DNA from: Hippopus hippopus
Lineage: Eukaryota > Mollusca > Bivalvia > Cardiida > Cardiidae
Length of the DNA: 64,000 bases
Assembly (NCBI GenBank): GCA_946811185.2
Contig: OX328099.1
Span: 37,621,299 to 37,685,298, forward strand
Direction of reading: 5' to 3'
Shown here one piece after another: positions 43,701 through 55,700 of the stretch (positions are counted from its first letter, which is position 1; every line of letters starts with the position of its first letter). The position numbers were made by a program, and so were the translations under genes. The notes beneath the pieces were generated by a model. That model did not search any database and was not told the origin of the DNA. It saw only the letters and a list, made by a program, of their open reading frames with translations.

Positions 43701-46700
43701 GTACTTCTGCTTATAGAAACAATCCAGTGTTTTACCAACCATGAGGAAAAAGGCTTGTGAAAACACTGTGGGAGGAGACAATGCTAGTAATAAGCATTTT
43801 CTTACCATCTTTCAATACACTGTAGACTTTCAAATCCAAATCCTATCATTAAAGCCACATTTATCTTCTGGAAATGCTTTCAATTTCGGCAGGTCTAACA
43901 ATTTTTTATCTACTAGATGGTTTCATTGAGGCAAGCACATCTTGTATGAAAGTCTTGCATAATCTCACAAAAGACCAGACACAAAATATTAAATATCAGA
44001 CTACATTTCTTGTGCACGATGTTTTATCTATACCATCTCAAAAAGCAAATAAAACTGCCCTTGCATGCTTCAAGTGAGCTCCTTACCAGACGATAAAATT
44101 CTAGACTTGTCAAATTGCAGATAACAAATTCAAATAGGCTCACATGATTTGATTTATGTTTCAAGGTCAGAAAACATTGCAGAAAAAGGAGATAATGCTG
44201 GTTACCAGCACTTTATCTTTTTCCCGCAATGTTTTCAAAACTTTCTCTTTAAAGGTCGTTAAAATTAAGGATGATGTACTTAAGTTAAAATCAAACTTAA
44301 CATACCTCGTCAAAATGTTTGCTGAGAATTAGTGGTCCACGTCCACTTCCTGAACCAAGCCAGAGAGCAGACTGGGTACCGAGAAAGTTGTTCTGTACAA
44401 GATCCATACAGAAATCTGCGACAACGACCGGAAACGATTTTCGGAACCCAAACTCCATCTCCATAATCCCTTTTAACGCCGGTTCTGAATCATACTCATA
44501 CTGTAGATTTGTGGATGGTACATAGACTGGATCAATCTTGTTGGAATCTAAATAGTTGGACTTTTCTGAAACATATAAGAGCAGGTGTGACAAAAATTTT
44601 TTCTATATCTGGGGTACATAGACCGAATCAATTTTGTTGGAATCCAAATAGTTGGATTTTTCTGAAACATATAGGAGTAGGTGTGACAAAAAATTCTTTC
44701 TATATCTAGGGTTGCTTTCATCAACCACTTTAGCCGAGCCCCGGTAGCTCAGTCGGTAGTGTGCAGGACTTGAGAACACGGGGTCCAGGGTTCGATCCCT
44801 GGCTGTGACCCCTGGCTCGGCCAATTTCTTTCCGAGGATTGATGATAGTCACTGTGACAGGATTCATTCCTCTCCCACCGCTGACCATTGTTTCGACAAT
44901 GATTATGTGGGAAAGCAGCCAGTGGCTTGGAAAGAAAATTGTGCGGAGTACTGGTAAAAGAGACTTCAGGAAAGCATGGATAGATGCACTTGCTGCCGCG
45001 ATATAAATGAAATAATGTTGAAAACGGCGTTGAACACCATACAATCAATCAATCAATCAACCACTTTAAGTATAATACCAAGTTTGACCCAAACAACAAA
45101 ATTCTACACTGGTCTAAATTCAAAACAGTTGCTGCCAAACAGCCCCTGGAAGGTTAGAAAACATTGTGGGAAAATGCTGGTTACCAGCATTTTCTCATTT
45201 CCCCCAAAAAAATTCGAATGCTTTTTTCTTCAGGGTTGTTAAAACCTAGGATTGTTTGGTAAAAGGTTAAATCCTAAGACTGACTGTTTGTTTGGCTGAG
45301 ATAGAATGTCTAGGTTGATTTGGAATCTAGGAATAAAAAAACTAGAAAATTATTATGGATGGTTGGTGAACATGGGCCATGAGTAGGACTGTAATATGCA
45401 TGTACAGTGAATCTGTTGTAATACTATGATGAATAATAAAATCTACCTGCCTTTTTTAAAAACTAGTAAGCAAAAAGATTATAGAAATATGGACATCATT
45501 AACTCTTTGCAGCTTGATGGTAAATTTTTCCTCTTTCAGCACAATAGAACAGTCATGGTGAAAGGAAAAACTGATCATAACAGTGGGTGGAAAAGGAATA
45601 AATCCTGTTGCACCGACTACCATCAATCCTCAGAAAGTAATTTGCGGAGCCAGGGATCGAACCCACAACCCCCTTTTCTAAAGTCCTGCACACTACCAAC
45701 TGAGCTACCAGGGCTTGGCTAGAATGAATCTGAACCAGACTAATATCCCTATATGATTACATCAGTAAACTGCTTACCCTCAACACCACATCCAAGAACG
45801 TACACCTCTGTGTTAACCAGTCGGACAGGAAGTTGGACCCTCTCATTCTTATCCAAGATGTTGCGGGCAACTCTAAATCCTGCATGCTGAAGAAAATGCC
45901 TGCGGAAGGCATATCTAGCAAATCTTGAGGCTTCGTCCCCTGTACTTATCCAGGAACCTCCCTGTTTGATAGCAATAGAAGTATTATAGCTGATCACAAT
46001 GATACGGTTTCAGTCTCACATTTCATTATATTTATAAATAAAAGGTAAAATAAGAGTATTTGATCAGAGACTACTATTTTTAAGGAATTCACTCTGTAGA
46101 AGAGATGAGAGGCCAAACATAATTAAAAGTATGGGGATGATACAACATTGTTGGTACATAAATGAAACAAAATAGCACTACAAATTTCACAAAACCTATT
46201 TAACCCATTATCACACAATTCTGATTATTAACAACCCAAAGATAGAAGGCTTTTGAAACCAATGTGGAAAAAGGAGAAAATGCTGATACCCAGCATTTTC
46301 TCCTTTTTTCCCCCCATGTTTTCTACCCTATTAAAGACAAAAGTCATTGTTTAAATTACATTTGTTTTAATTTTATTTGCAAATGCAAATTCTGCAAATG
46401 CTTTAAAAGTAGACAGGTCCAAAATTTTGCTGTCTGGTAAAGGGTTAAACACAAATCAACACAAGTCACAACCTCCTGCAGACAACTCCTGCAGATAACC
46501 TCCTGCAGACTGCTTTTAACCCTCTATCAAACAATCCCAAGTTTTAACAAACCTGAGGAATTAGGCTGTTGTGGGAAAAAGAGAAACTGCTGGTAACTAT
46601 CATCTTCTCCTTGTACCATAATGTTTCCTACTCTTTCAAAGATGAAAGACCGTGATTTCAGACATGTTTAATTTGTCTAATGCAAATGCTTTCACTTTGG

Positions 46701-49700
46701 ATCAGTTTCACATTTTGTTGTCAGGTACAAAGTTACAAAAGGAGCAATGCTTCTATCAAGCACTTTCTCATTTTGCTACAGCGTTTTCAACTATACTACA
46801 CATAAACCAAACCTTAATTTATGTTGGTAATCCATTGTTAAAAGGACTATTTCTAAGTTATCTGCTGTTTTGTTTCAGGTTTATCTAAAATCATTGAGTG
46901 AAAATTTTCTATTGAACATAATAATTTTATAATATGAAAATATTAATTTTATTATTTGACTTTTTGCCTCTAACAAACGATCACGAAATGTAGGGACCCT
47001 GTGAAAGAAGGCATTTGAAAACATTGAATGTTTATCTAAAGTTATAGCATAAAAATCTGCAAACTGAACACAAAAGTTTTATAACGAGATAATAGAACAC
47101 AAAAGTTTTATAATGAGACATTACTGATTTTATTATTTGACTTCAAACAATCTCAAATTTTAACACAGTTTTCTCCTTTTCCGACATACTGTAGGTGACA
47201 ACAATGTTGCAAAAGAGAATTTTCTTGATAGCCTACAAACATTTCTCCTTTTGTCAAAAAATCAAAGAAAAACGATGAAATGCTGGTAACCAACATTTTC
47301 CATTTGCCCACAATGCTTTCTGACCTTTTATAGGCAAATCTTATCATGTAAACCACATTTTATTAGTCTTCTGCAAATACTTTCATATTTAACTAGTCTA
47401 GAGTTCTGTTGTTTGGTAAAAAGTTAAACATTATTTCCATGCCATAGGGTGTGCAGATGGCCCATAGCTCTGCTTGCCCTGTATAAATTTTACTTACAAG
47501 AATGACATTGTGTTTTCCATCGTAGCAGGGTGAAGAGAAGTCATCATACAGCCAATGGGTGTCAGTACACAGTCCGTTGAAATGATCTTCCACCCACTCC
47601 CAGACATTACCATACACATCATAAAATCCAAGCTCATTTGGCTCGTACATATTCACTGGCTACAAAACAAAAAACATGTACCATGAAGTTTATTTTCGAA
47701 AAAAGAAAAAGGACAAGAAGTCAATATATAGCCACTTGATGTCAGTTCACAGTTCATTGAAGTGGTCTTCCATCCATTCCAAGACTTTTACATACACATC
47801 GTTCAACCAACGTTCATTTGGCTCATACATATCAACAGGCTACAAAACAAAAAGACAGTAGTTGATTTTTATCATTAAACAACAGCGGCAAATTGTCGCA
47901 AGTTACGCCCATCCCACGTCGAGGGGGGATAATAATCGTAAAGGGCAGGCAGAGGAAAATAGTAGTGCAGCAGAAATCATGTAAGTGATTGAAATAGGCA
48001 TGAATGTCTTCTGTAATGTTAAGGAAACATGCATATAAAGTTTCAGGTCATTCCAACATGAAAAGACAAAGTTATAATGTAGAGAAGCATGAAAAGCTGT
48101 TAAAAAAAAAAAAAAAAAAGGTATAGGGAATAATTCCAAAAGGGCATTAGGTAAGGTTACGGCTCTAGTGCATTGCACCTTTCGTAACTGCAACAAACAT
48201 GTTTACCAAGTCTCAAGTCAATTTGACTTGAGGTGACAAAGTTCCGTTCCGGACAAGCAAGAAATACTGTAAAAATGAAGATAAAAGTGGAATTACTCAA
48301 AATCCACACTAGGTAGAGTTATTGTTCTTGCGCACTGTACTCTGTAATATTGCAACAAACATGCATACCAAGTTTGAACTTGTTCTGACCTGAGATGACA
48401 AAGATATATTCCCGACAAGCACTAAATGCTGTAAAAATGATGATCAAAGGGAAATAACTCAAAGACAGCACAAGGTAGAGTTACGGTTCTTTTGCACTGC
48501 ACTCCATATTATTGCAACAAACACAAATGCCAAGTTTCAAGTCAATCGGACTGGAAATGACAGAGTTATGCTCCGGACAAAGAACTGGATGCCTCCCGCC
48601 CGCCCAGACGCCCGTACGCTATGGGTGATCCCATAATACGTCCCGTCTTCGACTAGCGTATAAAAATAGCAGGCAAAGATGAATTGTCATGCAACCAATG
48701 GGTGTCAGTACAAGGCACGTTGAATGATCTTCAACCATTCTTTAACCCTTTACCACACAATCCTAACTTTTAACGACCCTATGAAAGAGGTCTTTTAAAA
48801 ACATTATGGGAAAAGGAGAAAATGCTGGTAACCAGCATTTTCTCCTTTTCCCACAATATTTTCTACCCTTCCCAAAGCAAATTTCCATTTTTGAATCAAA
48901 GTAATTTTGACGTCTGCAAATGCTTTCAATTTGGACTAGCCCAAAATTTTGTCATCTAGTAAAGAGTTAACTAATCCCAAACTTTAACACAAACATCATA
49001 AAACCCCAGCTCATTGGGCTCAAAAGCCACAAAGCACACCAATAGTTGTAGACTTTAAAGACAAAAATATTTAAGACAATGTAACAGCAATAGATTATGG
49101 TAACACACTGCTTTCAAAAACAAATTCCATTGTTTCACCCAAATTTTAGTTTTTATCTTCATTTCAAAATGGAAGTCTAAGTATTTTTATTTTTCTGGTA
49201 AAGACTAGAATTGAGCAATGACAAGCATCAAACCCTGATTTTCATTCACCTGGAGTTTTTTTATTTTGCCCTTTAAATGTAATTTGTAACAGTTTATGGC
49301 TAGTCTAAAAATCTCCAGAAGGTTAAGGTTATAAGAAATGTGGGCTAAAGTAAAACATCAGTAACTGAGGGTGGCACTAAACACCACAAACCACCACAAA
49401 ACACCAAAAACCACCACAAAACACACCACAGACCACCACAAACCACCTCAAAGCCCAAATATATCATAAGTTATACATGATAAAAGAAGGTTCATACCCT
49501 AACTTGAGAAGAAATGTGGATGAAATTGCAGGGATGCAAAAATGGTATATCTGCCAGACAGGGCCCTAGGAAAGATATTTGTCCATTTATTAAGTAAACA
49601 GGTTTTCCTCTAAACATAAATTTTAAATCATATTTCATAATAAATTATATAAAATTATATCAGAATATGAATAAGATTAGAACAGAGGCATTTTAATTAC

Positions 49701-52700
49701 TTAATAAAGTTCTAAGAGATCCTTTAAGTTTAACTGTTGGTAGTACATGTTAGCAAACTATGGTGGTTAAGAAATGAATGAATCAAGTGGGTTATGACAT
49801 TGTATATTAGTAGAAGAAAACAGACTAGCAAGGTAATTTTTTCTGAAAAAGTACGGGTGTTTCCATCAATCTTGAGACATGTTGGAGTCTTAAAATAATT
49901 TTCCATTTACTTAAGTTTAGTCTACCAAAAAAATTCTAGTTTGGATATACAATGTACAACAAACTGATATAATTTATTAACTAAGGTCTATTTCTCAGAC
50001 TCTTCATTATTACGATAAGATCTTTTTGTTTTATCAGCATTTTGGTTTTTACTCTTTCTTAAGGCTCAGTATGACACATGCTGGGAAAAATATTGAATTA
50101 ATTAGCGGCTCCACTGCAGAGCATAACTGATCAATCTGATACAGTGCCTGTTTCATTGATACCAGTCAAGAAAATTGATACTGAGTACATAATAGTAATA
50201 TTCTGAACCCAAATAGAAACTTTAGATTTATCTTTATTTTTTTTATTTAGGCTTAAATAAGTTATAACTATTGGTACTGACAATTTGGAGTTATATAAAA
50301 TGGGCAAGGAGCAAATGAACAGGACACGTCTTTGTACTTTTCATAAATCTTTAAATATATGGTATAAAATAAAAGATTTAATCAAACGCCTTATCACTTC
50401 AACAGAGTGAGAAAAATAGATACTTTCAAGCATTGCAAATAGCTACTTTTCTATATAAGTATAGTGGTTTTACTACCCAGTCAACAGTTTTGGGTCAAGG
50501 GGAAAACATCTTAACACCATATCGTTATGAGGTAGTTTTTTGACAGTTAAACTTCTCCTTTTCAGGTTTTAAAATACATTTCTCATATTGCAAATTCATT
50601 TAAAATCTATATCATTTCTGTGTTTATTCTGGGAAATCAGAAGCAGAAATCAGCTTTAAATTCAACTACAATTTTCTGCTATGTCTATAATGGCTATAAC
50701 TGATGTACTCATTATGAGTTCCAACATACTTTTTTCTCTATCACTTGCTCTAAATTTCTTTTGACTATGTATAACTCATGATTAATTTGGGCTTTGAGGT
50801 GGTTTGTGGTGTTTTGTGGTGGTTTGTGGTGTTTAGTGCCTCCCGTAATGAAGCCATGCTGAATGGCCTGTGTTAATTAAAATTGTCCTGCTCATTTTGC
50901 AGAATACAAATCAAGTAAAAAATTCTTAAAACAAGCCTTCAGTGCATTTAAGGCATTGATACACACATTTTCTTAGACTGCAATTTTAGCATATGACAGT
51001 ATCTGGTTAGCATTTCGTACATGCTTGGGTTGGGTCTACTGACAAAAAATGTTCTGTTCCAACTGATTCTGAAATAATGATTTTTACCTATCTGAGTACC
51101 ATGCTTTTCCAGTAACAAAAGTATTGTAAACCAGTCTTTTTCGCCAATGCATCACAAAACAAATGACACTTTCATCCTTTTTTTGTGTCCAGGAGTTTTT
51201 AGATAGAGCTTAGATTCTGCTTGGACACGAATTTAGACAAACAACAGTGAATCTACTAATGAAAAGAAAATAGTAACAAGTTTTCCATGCATGTTTTTGT
51301 TAAATGATGGTAGTATGCACTGTAAAAAGTGTTTATATAACTAGTTGTTAGGAATTGTTAAGAATATCTGAATTTTGTAAGATGCAATATACTGTCCAAA
51401 AACATGTTTTGTCTGCCAACATTTCCTGGAGGTCTCAAATGTCCAGTCAATTGAAAATGGCTATATGAAAAAAAACAGGACAGTCAAAGATGTCCGAGTT
51501 TAATCACTAAGGTACTTACAGTTGATGAGCCAAACTCCATGTTATGATTGTACTTCCTTTCCTTGTTATAAATAATATCACAGTTTGTTCCAGTAGAGGC
51601 TGGGGCCTGCAATACCATTGAAATACTGTACAGTATCAACTCAAATGATTCTGTGTTATGGATGAGTGTTGTTTTATGGCACATTTACAGCTTTGTTCAG
51701 TTAGAGAGCATGTTCCTTTGGTAAAACATTGTGAGAGGAAAGAATCCTGGTTACTAGCAGTTTTCCCCTTTTCCTACAATGTTTCCTGCCACTAAGGTAA
51801 TCCCACCATTTGAGTCACAGTTTATTTGTCATATGCAAATTTTGACCTTTGGTAAAAAGTCAAAATGAAAAGTTCACGAAAGAAAAACCAGCAGGGAAAA
51901 CTAATGGCACTGAAGAGATTGTTTTGAATGGTGATTCTTGTTGCAAGTGATAGTTCCGTTTCCCACACTGCTTTTTATCTCATGACAAGAAAAAATTTTC
52001 CTTTCCTTTAAATTTTTCACCTTTAACCCTTCAGCACACAAATCCTGAGTTTTAACAACCCCACGGAAAAGGACTTTTGAAAACATTGTGGGAAAAGGAG
52101 AAAATGCTGGTAACCAGCATATTCTCCTTTTCCCACAAAGTTTTATACCCTTTCAAAGAAACATTTCCTAAATTCTGCAGCATTTAGTTTGTCATCAGCA
52201 AATGCCTTCAGTTTGGACCAGTCAAAAATTTTGTTGTTTGGTTAATTCATTTATTGTGTCTCTAAAATTAGCCTGTAGACAAGGATTTATGCATAAGTTC
52301 CTTAACTCATTAGGACACACAGTTTTAACCACCCTGAGGGAGAAAGCTTTGGAAAACATGGTTTTCTTCCCTTTCTGATACATATTCCACCATTTTTGTT
52401 ATACATTTTGAGGTCTTCAAAATGTTTTTTGTTTGGGCAATTTCGGCCAGTCTAAAATTTTGTCGTTTGGTAAAGAGTTAAATAAATCATAAAAACATCC
52501 TAGTGAAATAGAAAAATTCAAAATGAGTTACAGCCTTTGTTCTTACCAAACAATCCAGTTTCTTCACAACACTAAGGAAGAAGGCTTTTAAAAACATCGT
52601 AGGAAATGGAAAAAAACACTGGAAATTAGTATTCCAGAGTTCTCTTTTCTGCATTAACAACCATATTTAACGCTTTGCGACACAATCCCAACTTTTGACG

Positions 52701-55700
52701 ACTAAGAGGAAGGCTTTTAAAAACATTGTGAAACATATTTAATACGTCGTCTGCAAAGCAAATGCTGATGATATGGATCAGTCTAAAATTTTCTGATCTG
52801 TTACAGGGTCAACACATGAAGGTACAGTATGTAAAAACAGGAGGAAAAAAAAATGGGCTTTTTCTCTCCCATTATCACAGTGTTTTCAAAAAAGGCCTTT
52901 TTTATGACCAAAAAAGTAATCTGCTGGCAATTACGTGATAAAGTCAAAAATAGTAAGCACTAACCTGTTTACCCCTGATCACATTATGTTCAGCCTCAAT
53001 GAGAAGCCTAAAATCCTGACCTTTCCAGGCACAGAAGGCCTTAGCCTCATGGTAATTTACATCAACAGGCCACGCCCATGGCATGTCAATCACATCAAAC
53101 ATGGTCCTGTATCTGTGATGAAATAGAAAGTATGACGTAAAATTGACTCAGGTCTTAGTATCTTCCCCATTGAGGTACATTTTAGTTAATTCGCTTTTGT
53201 TTACCAAAAGAATGAAATAGACATTTTCTTGGGTGAAAAATTCCCAATACTCTGATTGGACCCCTAATGCTAGGTTCCCACTGTTGCGAGATTAGTTACG
53301 AGAGCCACGATTCGCATTTCACAGCTAATCGTGAAACTTTGAGGAATTTTTTTGGTTTGGATGCCAGTGGATACATGAGGAAAAGATGAGTTACGATTGG
53401 ATGCGATATAATTGCGATTGGTCAATTTCAGTTCACACGACCTATTACAATCTGTTCTTACGCTCGCATATGATCCTTTCCGATCCGATAAGATTGTCCC
53501 GTTAAAGGCTGCGATTGAATCACAATTCGATACGATTATTACAAGCAGGGGTTACGAGTTATGATGATGTAATACATGCAGATACGTACTGATAAGTCAA
53601 GATACGTTTATTGCGAACCTTTGCACTCTGTTTCGCTAAGATATGATTGTTGTCGCGACGCGTTTCATGATCAGATATGAGGGAGAGCTGCGATTTGACC
53701 CCTAAGGGTATATATGAACCACGACTGTCCATAGACTTCATTGTTTTTCTTGAAGACTGATCGCTGAGGAGAATGATGATGTGACATTTGCTGTATGCAG
53801 ACATTATCACCAGAGAGAAAGAAGACGAGCAGTTGCCAGACCAGCAACAACAACAACCCGCAAGGGTCAGGAGAGCAGTAGTCAGACAGTTTTGAGCGCG
53901 ACCATAGCTCATAGAAGAAAGAAGCCAACAATTTGATTCTAGCCTCCTAGACACATCCTACCAAAAGATTGAGGTTACTTTGATGATAGAAATATCAAAT
54001 AGACCTAATCATGATGATTAGTTGAGCTGAAGATATATACAATACCACAATTTTCATATTATCTAGATTAATGTTTTCAAAATGAGAATTACTCTTTTTT
54101 ACCTTTCCTGCATACCATAGAAGTGTTCCATTCCTTAGAAAAAGTAAGTGTATTCAATCATTTTTGCTGCATATCTTTAGGATAAATAAAACAAAATTAC
54201 TCTTTTTTTTTTCTTTTGGAGAGGGAAATTGTGGTACTAACTCAAGTTCTCTGGAATTCTCTTTTTTCGACCTGTTCTTTTGGCCGAACCGATCCAGGCT
54301 TGCAGGCTTTTGGGAAGGCTTCTGGATATGTTTCGAGAATTGTTGGTGTTGGAAAGCTGATACAAGTAGAGGCTGAATGATCGATATTGAAGGGGGTATT
54401 TCTGTTTTCAACAGCACTTTGTAGTGCTGCTGCTAAAGAGACCACATTTATTACTTCGATTTTCCCCATGTTAGGGATCAAAAAGGAGATTTCGAACTTA
54501 TCCTATCCTATTATCTGGCAAATTGAAAGACAGCGTGGCCTTTGTCTTGTCCAAAATTGGTCCCGATGAACACGATTTCGAAACAAGATTTGTTGTGATC
54601 TGCTGTGCTTTGCTATGATTCAATACTATTAGATGCAATGACCACGATTGAAAATCAATAGTGTTGATCGTAGAAAATTTTTTGACAGCCAAAAAATTTT
54701 CTACGATCAACACGATTGCCACGAGTAACATCAAGTTCTGATACGACCTGATAGGATCATCACGACTTGCTCACGATTAAGACCATGATTTCAATTCTGG
54801 TGTGAATCGTGATAGTGGGAACCTAGCATAACCAAACAATCCTGTGTTTAACCCTCTACCGCACAATGCTGACTTTTAACGACCCTGGGAAAGAGGCCTT
54901 TTAAAAAAACATTGTAGGAAAAGGAGAAAATGCTGGTAACCAGCATTTTCTCCTTTTCCCACAATGTTTTCTTCCCTATCAAAGAACCATTTGAGCCACA
55001 CTAAAATAGACGTCTGCAAAAACTTTCAATTTGGAAAGGTTAAAATTTTGTTGTCTGGTAAAGTGTTAAGTGAACTTGAAGTTAAAGGCTTTTAAAATCA
55101 TTGAAGGGAAAGGAGAAAATTCTGCTAACAAGCATTTTCTCTTTTTCCCACAATGTTTTTCATCATTTCAAAGACAACTTCAACTATCTGAGCCACATTT
55201 GTCTTCTGCAGATGCTTTCAAATCTGAACAAGCCTAGTAAGGGCTAGAACATTATTATTACTATTGAACAGTGCAAGATATGAGATAAAACCGTATGTTT
55301 AAGGAAATCTGGGCCCATACAAAGCAAATCCTCAACTCTAACCATGTGCCAAGACTTTAGATTTGTCCAAATTGAAAACTTTTGTAGACTACAAATTGAA
55401 TATGGTTCAGTTGATGAAATCTTTCTTTGAAAGGGTAGAAAATGTTGTGGGAAAAGGAGAACATGCTGGTTACCAGCATTATCTCTTTTTCCCACAATAT
55501 TTTCAAAAGCCCTCTTCTTTAAGGTAGTTAAAACACTTAACGGTTTGGTAAAGGATAAATACTGTTTGAATTCTAAATCAGATGACCAGCTGACTGGCTG
55601 GGGTACTACAGGAAGAAATGAGTTTTTCAGTCTTTACAGCCAAACAATTAGATATTTTTACAACCCTGACAAAAAGAGCTTTTGAGCACATTGTGGGAAA

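Noticed and set aside
44741..44812. tRNA gene
   Set aside because: A and B boxes are present but the cloverleaf is imperfect and the sequence continues into a SINE body with CAAT tail and target duplication.
47903..48196. 97-codon minus ORF
   Set aside because: It lies in the minisatellite-bearing repeat and includes a translated poly-A tract.
53559..53954. 131-codon minus ORF as a host gene
   Set aside because: It lies wholly inside the Harbinger-like element, with repetitive Cys/Ser-rich sequence and no recognised domain.
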